Source: Suillus spraguei
Lineage: Eukaryota > Basidiomycota > Agaricomycetes > Boletales > Suillaceae
DNA: 64,000 nt
Reading direction: 5' to 3'
Assembly (NCBI GenBank): GCA_016800925.1
Contig: JABCPU010000326.1
Span: 1 to 64,000 of the forward strand
In this document: one piece after another, positions 54,880-64,000 of the stretch
Position numbering within the stretch: position 1 is the stretch's first letter
Layout: each line of letters opens with the position of its first letter
The notes under the pieces: model-generated
Seen by the model: only the letters and a program-made list of their open reading frames with translations
Told to the model about the DNA's origin: nothing
Databases searched by the model: none
Made by a program: the position numbers and the translations under genes

Positions 54880-56760
54880 GGTCACGGAGATATAGTGTAT
54901 ACTTTATAGGCTTAAGATACTTGGGAGTATAGTTCTAAATTTCTAATACCTTACGATAGTTTTTGTACTACAGATTAAAGGGCAAATGAATTAATGGCAT
55001 AGTTTTATGACTTATCCTTGCCATGAAACTGTGTCAAAACCCTTAATTATGTATGACTAAGCAATTTCCCACACCTTTCAGAGTTTTTTCATACATTTTC
55101 CTCCCTTTCTATGAAAGTTGACCGAGTTAGCATTTTGTAAATCAAATATTTAAATGACAATATAGATTATGTAATGGACTATTCACCAGTATTTGTGTTG
55201 TTGAATGTTTTTGAATGTGATGTGCTGTTTGTGAAGTCTTTGAATGTGATGTGTTGTTTATGTTGTTGAATGTTTGGACTAGTTCCAAAGTTTTGGTAGC
55301 CAATCGGCGGACTTTAGGATGACTAAGCAAAGTGAGTCATAATGAGTCATGTGGAGTCATTTCACATGTGACTCATATTGAGTCATGATGAGTCATATTA
55401 CCTTATTTAGTTAGTAGCGCAGCCACGTCTATAGTAGTATATAAAGGGACCACTTTTCCCCTCTGAGCAATAAGAAACATATTACCATTATTACTGAGTA
55501 TTGGTGTGAACATCTGAGTGAATACTAGTTTATTCCCTCACTTTCTTTGTCACTGTTTCCCACGACGTTTTGACCATCTGAGATATTATCTTTACATGTT
55601 TTAATTGCACTAGCTAGCACACGGTTGTTAGTCATCTAGTGTAGTTCTGCTTTATTCTCTTGATTGACACAGGAAATCGTTTCTGTGGGGAGAATTATCG
55701 TATTTTCATTGATTGAGTGACAACAAATAGGACTTATACTTTATTCAATAATATTAAGAACCTGGTTAGCTTTAAGACTACATCAAGAGAGTGTACTCTG
55801 TTCTGATTCTGCATCATACTCATTGTGAGTGCCTGAGCAGCAGAGAGGCTAATTTCAAGGCTGTTACGAACTGGGGTGGCATCACCAGTGACAGTGACAA
55901 GACACAGACGGTCTGCTGGGAGGTTCGACTACGTTCAAAAGAGAACGAGGACTACTACTAGGAAAGGTTCCAAGTAGGATCAAGGGTTCTGTCGAAGAGT
56001 CGCGACTCTAAGACGATCGGTAGAATAGAAACTAAGGCTAAGGAGTGCTTAGACTTAGAGACGATTCAGACAACTTAGGTTGGAGACCTAAGCAAAGGAT
56101 ATTCCAGGTAAAACCCAGTAAGATTAAAGTAAGGTATACAAGCATAATACAACATGCTTAAATAAGCCAATATGTGCGCACGGACCAAGAGAGACATGAG
56201 AACATAAGTGCGTATCCAAAGAAGGAAGGCAACTATAGTACAGATGCATTGAGCATATGAGTCAGAGTCACGTTATGTAATATACAAGGTAAAGGAGACG
56301 AAAAATGAATAGGGGCACATACGACTGTAACAGAGGCCACATATTGATTGATTCGATTGTATTTGACTTCTAGTTTGCTCTCCTAGTCGTGAGAGTAAGA
56401 AGTAGTCAAGATATGGTTCTGACACATTTCATATTGTCACTTCATTATCTGTAGCATCATAGCACTGCATCAAGCCAGTTATTGGTTCAGCTACACTTCA
56501 TATTTCCGCCATCGCCTTTCTCCGAGTTATTTGAGTATTATGTCAAGCCAATTAGCAGTAACTATCTTCCTAAGTTTCTGAATTCTGATCACAATAATTA
56601 GCAGATACTAACTCTGAGATTTTCCCACACAGATCTCTACCCTTTTAGTCATTGGTAAATTGCCTAGAAAAACTGCAACTCTGTCTCTGCAACCCCCAAC
56701 GAACACCACATTATCAACCGTTGGTATGTGTCTGAACCATTGACTGTGGAAGGATTGTGA
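54880..56760. other. Upstream region of the Plavaka-like gene and a second copy of the unclassified element
   Basis: 54880-55400 is AT-rich, with a cluster of GAGTCAT repeats at 55330-55395. From about 55405 the sequence resembles the 44074-45664 insert: AGTAGCGCAGCCA, TATATAAAGG at 55439, CTGATTCTGCATCATACTCA at 55803, CACATTATCAACCGTTGGTA at 56710. It is interrupted by an LTR at 55862-56332. No coding sequence is recognised. Confidence 0.5.
55862..56332 (-). repeat. Solo LTR, gypsy-1 family (471 bp), reverse
   Basis: TGTTACGAAC...CTGTAACA. The flanks AAGGC (55857-55861) and GAGGC (56333-56337) fit a target duplication with one change. It carries several differences from the other copies (for example GTCGAAGAGTCGCGACTC) and seems older. 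Confidence 0.9.
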
Positions 56761-57560
56761 AATCTGGTGATTTATTTGCCTTTCACATCCTAGTAAGACA
56801 ACGGTCCAATTCAATTTGGGTCAAATGGCTTATCAGTAATTTCTGGCCCAATGTGAACCGTAACTACAACATCAAAGTATCGTTCAAGCTATGCGTCATC
56901 ATCACAATCATCCCGGTCATCTATTTTCTCACCTTCAACATTCAGAGGCCAAAAAACTTCAAGTTATATGACTCTTTCTGTAGATCTAGGCTCCGACGTT
57001 CCAGATGATATGTCTGAATACTCAGAAGTACATAATATGGTGAGTAATGAGTTTGATTCTAACACTTGCCTTGAACTAGAACTTTCTACAGCACAAACAC
57101 CATAATTCACAGGTCTGGCAATTCAGCACTCATACTACATCAATGCCGGAGACTTCAGAAGAAGCTGTATACTTGCTCGAGATGGCATGAGCCGATCTCG
57201 AAGTTTGACACCTCGAGAAGGACCTTGCTGAGCGAGTTCTTCATCAATTTCACATGCGCAAACACCATCTACTTCTTCAAGTGAAGAAGGCGAAGAGAAA
57301 ATTTGGAGATGCGGAAGCTCATGTAGGGTGCACGTGTGCTCACTTGATGAGGTGTGGGTTTGTCTGCTCAGAAGAGTCGCTTTGGTCTCCTCATCCTGCA
57401 TCCATCAAATCAGGTAAACGAAATTATTCTAAAATTTACCATGCAGTGGCTGATGAGTATGCGCTATTAGGATCTGTGTCTGTTTGACAACGGATTAGCG
57501 ATTATAGGTCTACAAATGTAAATGATTTGTACATATACGAGCAGACTCGATTGAACATAC
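56761..57560. other. Degenerate transposon-like fragments
   Basis: A + strand coiled-coil-like reading (LLEMA, then LLSEFFINFTCANTIYFFK in one frame and KHHLLLQVKKAKRKFGDAEA in another) spans 57145-57400 and is broken by stops. An ORF at 57254-57487 covers part of it. Family not recognised; probably the remains of a mobile-element protein. Confidence 0.35.
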
Positions 57561-57599
57561 CAGAACACACAATCGACTATCGACCCATCCTGGTGTATG

Positions 57600-57930
57600 T
57601 AGAAATGGCATTGCTCAGAAATGCACGTGTGCACATCATCGTGCTGCATCGTTGCTTCCTCAACCTAAATCCAACTTCTCAATACATTTGAAAGCCACTG
57701 CATCTCTTGAAGTTCAGATAGCAATAGGTTTCGGAGTGCGCTCGATACATGATACTAGTAAGGGAGTTAGAGAAATTACCACCTCTGCACTGCAGGCTTG
57801 ATTCACTTACTGAAGCATCTGCTGCTGTGAGCAGACGAGGACGTCCACTTTAGCCTGTGAGACGAGAGAGCCGAAAAAATCGGTTAACAGTTCGGTGGCT
57901 TGTGAGTAGCTCATCCTATGCTACTAGATT
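57600..57930 (-). pseudogene. Second Tc1/mariner-like transposase remnant
   Basis: The minus strand reads SGRPRLLTAADAS followed by a GT donor at the position equivalent to the intron in the 19400-19840 remnant, then a diverged ETYCYLNF-like continuation. Only the HTH/linker part is left. Matching nucleotide blocks (AAGTGG-CGTCCTCGTCTGC and CAGTAAGTGAA) connect both copies. Confidence 0.5.
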
Positions 57931-58573
57931 TCATATGAGCAAACATGGTTGCCTATTGCTGGGATGTGATGGTGGTTTCCAGTCATGGCGGCAAGTCTCA
58001 AGAGTACTGCAATTGTGTCGGGCAGAGCATCGGACAGGTGGCCATTCTAGGATACTTCGCGCGCCCAAATATCGTAACAGGCGGGACCCTTTTGTTTGTA
58101 CAGCTCCACAACTAAACAAAAGCGGTGAGGGGAACAAAATGAAATCTGGTCTATTGATATGAAAGTAGCTGAAAACATATTCTCCGAGTGTCACTGGGTG
58201 TAGTACTCTCTATGTGAATAAATACGAGCAAGCATTGATTTATTTGTGAATTTACATCGCCGAGCAGTATGACCCTGTGCACTGTGCGAGACTGTATCAC
58301 ACTGTAGCCCTGTGTGCTCTGTGCGCTGTACCGCTGTGGGGCTGTGCCAGTTGTGTCGCTGTGGGAATCTTGTATCCAAAACGGGTGGTTTGCTGATGGG
58401 GTCCTTTTTGCTGGCTAAATCTTTGTCGCCTGCGTCCAACGAGGCTGAGCAAGGACAATTAGACACAAAACACCGAAGTTGTGTACATATCTTAATGTTT
58501 AAATTTCAATTATTTTTTTTTCACATTTTGTACAACATTTAAACCTATCCTAAATGTCGATAACCCCGATGTG
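57931..58573. other. Spacer between repeats and host genes
   Basis: Contains a CTGTG-rich stretch (58270-58360) and short ORFs on both strands with no recognisable product. Nothing is supported. Confidence 0.4.
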
Positions 58574-58840
58574 TTACCCTTCACAGTGCAGAATCCGATT
58601 CTCAGCGTCCAAAATCGTTTTTTGAATCGCATTCTGAATCGCTCCATAATCGTTCACTTTGACTACCACTGATGTGATGGACCTGATGCCGCATGCACTC
58701 AGCGTAAATTCATGAAAAGATCCACTCCCCGTTGACCCAGAGGGATTAAAATCAGGATTCATTTTCTGGGCTGAAAAGGTTGCCACAAAATAAACAGCCG
58801 CTAAGTGACTCGCAAATGTAAGACCTTGGACAGAGTTCAA
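58574..58840 (-). CDS. Unrecognised ORF directly downstream of the TRM82-like gene
   Basis: About 90 codons, open upstream as HRWDVDLNSVQGLTFASHLA and ending ...DAENRILHCEG. It could be the last exon of a separate minus-strand gene or an alternative 3' end of the TRM82-like gene, whose own stop (58843) is adjacent in another frame. I know no family for it. Confidence 0.3.
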   Translation of the reverse strand: MNSVQGLTFASHLAAVYFVATFSAQKMNPDFNPSGSTGSGSFHEFTLSACGIRSITSVVVKVNDYGAIQNAIQKTILDAENRILHCEG

Positions 58841-58842
58841 GT

Positions 58843-60783
58843 CTACATCCCATCTATGCCTAATGCAAGGGTGTCTCCTCCACCACTCTTCACTCTCTTC
58901 TTGTCTGTTGGCAATGGCTCAAAATCCAAACTCACTCCCTGACCTACCTTCTGTAGATGCCACAGGGCTTGTTTATGCTTCAACCTCCCTAATTCTCTCT
59001 TGGTAGCGCCCCCATCATTTGATCCACCATCTACAGTTGCGGCATCATCGACACCCATCTCAGACAAGTCCTGGGTCCTCTCCTCAGCCGAAGCTTCCAA
59101 ATGCTTGGGAAGTGCCAAGAGATCTGAGTACAAGTCCAGAACTTTGAGATCAGCTTGAGTAGCTAGGATTCCCGTTATAATCGAGTCTGGAGTAGAAATC
59201 ATGCAAATTTACCGGGCAGCGTGCAAGAGTTAAGCGCCAAAGCCAATGGCGGAGGATAGCTGGCCGTGAACTGTTGATAAGAGCACTGTGAGTAGCGGAT
59301 CGGTTTGATAAGAGAGAAAGTAGGCAACATTGTCTGGTGTCCATCGTCGTACTTCGACTAAATTCGAGCCATCACCTTCGCCCTTACTACTCCAGCCTCC
59401 TTGTGAAGATCGATCAGCATCAAGTAAAACCCAAACAGATCCATCATCTTCCAGGGTGAAGTCAATGATAGGTTTATAAAATGGCTCGTGCCGTATACAA
59501 GCCTCGGAGTTATCATCCATTGAAAACCAGAAGATGGCAGTGGCTCTGTCCGATATCATTAACTGGCATGATGTGACATATAAGACTTACCCTATTACAC
59601 TGAACACGATTCTTGGCGCTGGTGAGGAGATAGATGCCACTCTGTGCACTACAAACACGACCTCACTTTCCCCCGTAGACACTTCTCCAGGTCGTCCCTC
59701 AGGTAATGGAGAATCTTGGCGCTCTCCCGCGTCCCCGTCCTCAGCGCTTCGTTTTTCTGCGCGTTTCCCTTTGTTTTGTCTTCGTCCTCCTTTTCCTTCA
59801 GTTGGCTTTATATCCTCGTCCTCATCCTTCCATTCCCTTTTCTTTTTAGGCGCCTTTACCGCAATGAAGGGTTGAACGGCAGAAAAGACGTCTATGTCAC
59901 ATAGTAGTTTCCCGCTCATCCAATCCCATAGTTTTAACACGGAATCTCCACCACCAGAGATGAGCGTCCCTGGAGAAAATGAAGGAATATGAATTGCAGA
60001 AACATATCTAATCATGTGGGTGGTATCAGGTTTCCGAACTCAAAGAGAACCAGGCTTCGCACTTTTGGTGACCGAGGCAATAACTCTCGATAGTATATCC
60101 CTGCGGGTACCAGCTGATTCTGATATGTTCGTCCCTATCGGCAGTCACGATGTACTTCCCGTCGGCAGTCACCAAAAATGTAGTCAGGAGGGAAGTATGA
60201 CCAAGAATGAGTTTCCCGCCAGAAGGATTTTCATGAGATGACAAAGCGTCACGCGTGTAACCACTGGACGATTCGTTTGAGCTTGGGTGCAGCTGATAAC
60301 TAGAGCATGACAAGTTACTGTGGGATATTGTTTGATATCGAGCGTTTTTACCAAAATATGTCACCGAATTTGTCTGCAACAAGTATGTCGTTGTTATCCG
60401 CAAAATTAATACATGTTGGCTTCTTCGGTAGTGCTCTGCGCTGCCTTCAGGACAGCGAAAAAGGTTGGACCGTTAGAGGTACATACCTTGAACTGAGGAG
60501 TTGTAGATCATCAACTCGCCAGGTTTTGAGCTTTTTATCATCTCCTGAAGTTGCGAGGAACTTTCCACAATCACTCAGCGCGGCACAGCGGATGGGTCCA
60601 GATGCGATTTTATTTTCTTTCGCGGTTGAATGTAGGACATCACCCGTGCTGAAGAATAGTCAGTATCGGAATGTGGACAAAAAAAACTTGCTACTTAGTG
60701 TCAAGGACTTGTATGTGAGGTCCTGCGATGACGATGGAGTGATCTGATTGCCAAAATAAACGGGTGTAAGGGTATCGAGACAT
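58843..60783 (-). CDS. TRM82: TRM82/WDR4-like non-catalytic subunit of tRNA (m7G46) methyltransferase
   Basis: WD40-repeat partner of TRM8, which makes N7-methylguanosine at tRNA position 46. Exons on the minus strand: 60783-60695 (MSRYPYTRLFWQSDHSIVIA), 60648-60487, 60444-60352 (CINFADNNDILVADKFGDIF), 60299-60063 (GHTSLLTTFLVTADGKYIVT, ADRDEHIRISWYPQGYTIES), 60007-59591 (AIHIPSF, LISGGGDSVLKLWDWMSGKL, then a Lys/Glu-rich low-complexity insert), 59545 onward (WFSMDDNSEACIRHEPF), and a last exon from 59162 (QADLKVLDLYSDLLALPK to DGM). The ADRDEHIR-SWYP and GGGD-LK-WDW motifs are diagnostic. The link between the last two exons needs a GTAAAT-CCTAG intron and a one-base shift, so it is not settled. 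It is divergent from the TMEM97-like gene. Confidence 0.85.
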
Positions 60784-60923
60784 GTCGATTTAACCTCTCG
60801 AATACTATTATTTGAGTAGGAACATCCGAATACCGACGACCCGACATATAACCTTGTCAGCCACCTCTTATCTTCCTTGTATTTCAAGTTCAACTTATTT
60901 TGAAAGCGTAGTCGTTGTGAATC
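60784..60923. promoter_or_regulatory. Shared 140-bp divergent promoter
   Basis: The only sequence between the start codons of the TRM82-like gene (60783, minus) and the TMEM97-like gene (60924, plus). No clear TATA box. A GTCGT-related motif occurs near 60830 and 60910. The short distance implies bidirectional transcription. Confidence 0.6.
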
Positions 60924-61669
60924 ATGCGTACCGCGATTCCAATCACTTCTCGTCCCTTGGACCTAATCTACTTCGCTTTTTTCCTGGTGAGTCAACTTAA
61001 CTGTTAAACATCCTAAATATTTGACAGAAATACCAGGTCCATATACCCGCAACTCTGCTCATTGATCTGCAAGCCCTGTATCCTCCTTCGTTGACACCGT
61101 ATTTCATACGCGCTCTCCCACAATTATATGTCCAAATGTCGAACGACCCGTTAATTGGAAGCGTGTTGGGCATGTTAGGAGACAGCAAACATTTCGTTTG
61201 GTTCAAGACCTTCCTTGCAATTGAAGCGTACGAATGTCTCTGACTGAATATTGTTCCGCATCCTAAATTGCATTTATGTAGCCTCTTTCAACTTCCTGTT
61301 TTTGTGCTCGGAGCAAGAGGCCTTTGGCGAGGTGAGACATCCCTGGGCTGTATCTGCTTGCAATGTAAATATATGTCTAATCAACAATTAGATGCGCGAT
61401 CTATCTACGTGCTTCTCCTCGTGTACGGGGCATCTACCACCACCACAACTTTACCGTGCCTGTCTGTCTTGCTGACGACGCCTACAACTAGTGCACAGAC
61501 TATAACTGACCAAGTAATCTCTGTGACAAGCTCTCAACGCCTCCTGCTGTTATCGAGCTACATTCCGTTCTTCGTGATACCCCTCGTAATGACGGTCGAT
61601 ATGGCTTCTCGCCTGTCCAAGCTGGTCACGACAGGGATAGATGCCGCTGATGACAAGAAGTCGTCATAA
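60924..61669 (+). CDS. TMEM97/EXPERA-domain membrane protein
   Basis: Four exons (60924-60986, 61028-61227, 61282-61331, 61392-61669) with GT-AG introns of 41, 54 and 60 bp give 196 residues in an unbroken frame. The protein fits the EXPERA fold (TMEM97/sigma-2 receptor and EBP relatives; ER sterol-related membrane proteins). Visible parts: RPLDLIYFAFFL at the N-terminus, HIPATLLIDLQALYP, then WFKTFLAIEALFQLPVFVLG, the LWRDARSIYVLLLVYGAS helix, and LLLLSSYIPFFVIPLVMTVD as the fourth membrane segment. The basic end (KLVTTGIDAADDKKSS) carries a lysine near the C-terminus but no classical KKXX. The start is the first ATG and gives an ordinary N-terminus. Confidence 0.88.
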
Positions 61670-63233
61670 AGTAGTCATGATGCAGTTCTATGTTTCCTTT
61701 CGAACCTGGACCTTGACCTTTGTATTTTCTCTCTAAATTTCACTTGCTTTGGTCCGCGGTTAGGTATATTTGAAGCGTAAATTTAAAATAATTGGATATG
61801 CTGGTTATTACTATTCGATTTGAGCAGCTGAGCTCGTGTGGCAGTAGTCGAAGTTATGTAAATACTTGATGTAACGGCATATCACGCAATAATCACCAGT
61901 TCGATTAACTTTACAGATAGAGCAAAGATAGAGCGAGGGTTAAATGGGTGACTTCCCGCAGCATTTAGAATCCTAGATATCGTTCTAAATCTTATTTGTT
62001 GGAGATTTGTACATCAACATCTAGAAACATGTTCTAAACGACGTGAACGCCTTGCACGCCAGTGAGCAAGAAGAACACATCTTTTTTGAGGTAACCTACT
62101 TCTGAATTCCTGTGCCAATACACCCTGGCAAGTTCTGTATTTGGCTCGCAATGATCGAGCTTTCATCATAACAATGGGAGTCGATGTGTCAGCATTTAAT
62201 CACCTCTCAACATCCTCGAGCAAAGTGGACAAAGGTGGAAATTCGCCTTCATCATCCTCATGTTCGTAGTCGATTAGCGAGGGGTCGATTTGCTGTATCT
62301 GCCCTGCAGGATTTGGCCTGAATGGAGGAGGGGGAGGGGGGAGGAAATGTAAATTGATTATGTAGTGTAACACATCAAAGAGTACAATTGAGATTTGGAG
62401 ACGCACCTGACCTAAACCCTGGGACTGGGGGTTCATGAGAGATTCAAATCCACCAAAGCTAGCCCTAAAGCCAGGAAGCTGCGAAGTGTAGAACTAGATG
62501 AGTATGCTGATTGAAGTCATCAGAAACAACTTGATTATCATTTAGATGGTCTGGACCCATGTCGGAGGTTGCGTGAAAATATTATCTGCGAAGGTAAGTT
62601 GAGGTGGTGAGTGATAAACACGCATAGCACGAGATTACTAGTTACCTTGGGGAATAGATATAGCGGTCGACGTCCGTTTCGCCGAATCATTGTCAGTGCA
62701 CATACAAAGATCTATGCAAGTGTCAATGTTTGTGACATTGTCGCGGTGTTTGAAAGTGATTTAGAACGCATGCTTTGAATATAGAAAGGGGGTCCTGCCC
62801 CCCAGATTTCAATCTATGTAGAACTGGGGACGTGCGTACTTACAAGTTACAAAGACTGACATTTGACAGCGGCACAAGACGTTTAGAACATAGATTTTCT
62901 AAACGCTGCGGGAAGTCATTCGGTAGAGTAACTGCCCGAAAGAAATTAAATACGTCTATGGAGGGTTTTCTCGTAGCCGGTTCCCATGATCATGGCAACC
63001 GCCACAGCTTGACACAGTCCTTGAAGCAATAGAGAGGTCCATTGCTTGTGTCCCGACTCCAACCATACGGCTTTGTTCATAAGTGATTAACTTATATGAA
63101 TTCCGGATCGAGCTGTGTGGCTTATGGCCTGTACAGTTTATCTAATATTTTCTCACAGTCCATCATCGCTTGTACTCAAGATATTGGTAGTCCCGTCTAG
63201 TGCTCCCCCTCGTCAAGACTTCTGCTCCTCAAT
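61670..63233. other. Intergenic region with inverted repeat and an unplaced minus-strand ORF
   Basis: An inverted repeat (TGACTTCCCGCAGC-TTTAGAA) is found at 61949-61970 and, reversed, at 62897-62918. Between them, minus-strand pieces with splice-like borders (FGGFESLMNPQSQGLGQ at about 62477-62427; PNPAGQIQQIDPSLIDYEHE to LEDVER, stop at 62200) suggest a small gene or the remains of one. The phases of the pieces do not join, and I do not recognise the family. Confidence 0.45.
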
Positions 63234-63780
63234 ATGGTGGGTACTATCACTCTGAAGCATGTTTTTACGCTAATCACGACTCGCTCACAGACCAAACGCA
63301 CACGCAAAGTTGGTGTCACCGGAAAATACGGCACTGTGCGTATAATATCCTATTCTGTTGCAGGAGACAGTTGTCTCAGATGTCTCTATTGTAGCGTTAT
63401 GGTGCTTCCCTGCGTAAGCAGGTGAAAAAGGTGCGTTGTTTGATCTAGGATCATGCTATTTGTTGACCTGTGATCTTCAGATGGAAATCACGCAACACGC
63501 CCGATACACCTGCACCTTCTGCGGCAAGGTTAGTGAAAGATCTAATGTGAGTATTCGCGCAGCCATTCTCATTTCGTCATAGGACTCTGTGAAGCGTACC
63601 GCCGTTGGTATCTGGCATTGCCATTCTTGCAAAAAGACGATCGCTGGGGTGCATGGACAGTATCGACGACTGCGGCCGCTACTGTACGGAGGTGAGTCAT
63701 TCCCATTCACCTTGTTGAGCGTCGAGTCTGACTATCTCCCTAGCACCGTTCGTCGTCTGCGGGAGTTGACGGAGGCATAG
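63234..63780 (+). CDS. RPL43: 60S ribosomal protein eL43 (L37a family)
   Basis: Six exons: 63234-63236 (ATG only), 63291-63335, 63395-63430, 63481-63528, 63583-63691, 63744-63780, giving about 92 residues as in other eukaryotes. Recognised by TKRTRKVGVTGKYGTRYGAS, EITQHARYTCTFCGK, GIWHCHSCKKTIAG and STVRRLRELTEA. The four cysteines of CTFC and CHSC form the zinc ribbon that binds 28S rRNA. In exon 5 the expected A-G-G-A-W-T-V-S needs five G where the sequence has four (63645-63649), so the printed sequence is out of frame by one base from there until corrected. As RPL43 is normally essential, I read this as a consensus error or a very recent mutation. Confidence 0.93.
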
Positions 63781-64000
63781 ATAAAATCTCATGGGTTCTC
63801 TTGCCATACTTTTCTTCACTTTGTTCCATATATCTTGATCCAATGTCTATGAACCTGATGATGCACACTAGTCTCCTCCACGTGTGAATGCTTTGCTTTA
63901 AATCATTTACGAAGACTCTTCAGTATGAGCGATTCATCGACCTTCCAAAGTGACTAGAGTCTGCACGAATTGATATTAAGAATCAAGACATTGTGTACAT
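63781..64000. other. 3' flank of RPL43
   Basis: Probably the 3' UTR and terminator region. AT-rich, no further gene seen before the window ends. Confidence 0.4.

Noticed and set aside
62200..62500. YIP1-family-like gene on the minus strand
   Set aside because: The acidic PPL-LLE segment is only faintly similar, and the exon pieces cannot be joined in phase; no membrane segments follow.

Overview
The window is eukaryotic and looks like a repeat-dense, probably heterochromatic or subtelomere-like stretch of a mushroom-forming fungus (Basidiomycota, Agaricomycetes). The evidence is short GT-AG introns of about 40-60 bp, a DUF6532-type gene, a Plavaka-like (CACTA-related) transposase, a fungal Helitron, Ty3/gypsy elements with terminal chromodomains, and compact host genes of fungal architecture at the right end. 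I do not name a species. No rRNA gene, convincing tRNA gene or CRISPR array was found.

Layout. (1) About 1-7045 and 13832-17840 form a macrosatellite of roughly 1.8-2.0 kb units. Each unit carries one or two long perfect-arm hairpins, a conserved non-coding body, an embedded 7-bp VNTR (GGGAGAC/GGGAGAT) and an AT-rich tail. (2) A decayed but intron-bearing Helitron (about 7045-13831) splits the array. (3) 17841-24434 holds a 427-bp MITE, a transposase remnant, and a DUF6532 gene that appears to lie inside its own terminal-inverted-repeat element (20077-23024). (4) 24435-57000 is a nested LTR-retrotransposon cluster. It contains gypsy-1 (24435-31059), a copia element (31060-35971), gypsy-2 (38273-46657, split by a solo LTR and an unclassified 1.6-kb insert), the 3' end of gypsy-3 (47133-49710) with an antisense accessory gene, solo LTRs of two families, a 5'-end copia fragment (50660-51885) and a Plavaka-like transposase split by a solo LTR. 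(5) 58843-64000 is gene-bearing host DNA: a TRM82/WDR4-like tRNA m7G methyltransferase subunit, a divergently transcribed TMEM97/EXPERA-domain membrane protein, and ribosomal protein eL43 (RPL43).

How it fits together. Most mobile coding regions are broken by stops, frameshifts or nested insertions. Several insertions can be removed in silico at 5-bp target duplications (TCAAA, CCAAC, GACAC, GTGGC), which brings the host element back into frame and gives an insertion order. The best candidates for something undescribed are the DUF6532-carrying TIR element, the hairpin/VNTR macrosatellite with loop inversion, the extra zinc-knuckle ORF behind the gypsy-1 integrase, and the antisense spliced cysteine-cluster gene in gypsy-3. 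Single-base indels also occur in genes that should be functional (RPL43, and possibly TRM82), so some apparent pseudogenization may be consensus error in the assembly.
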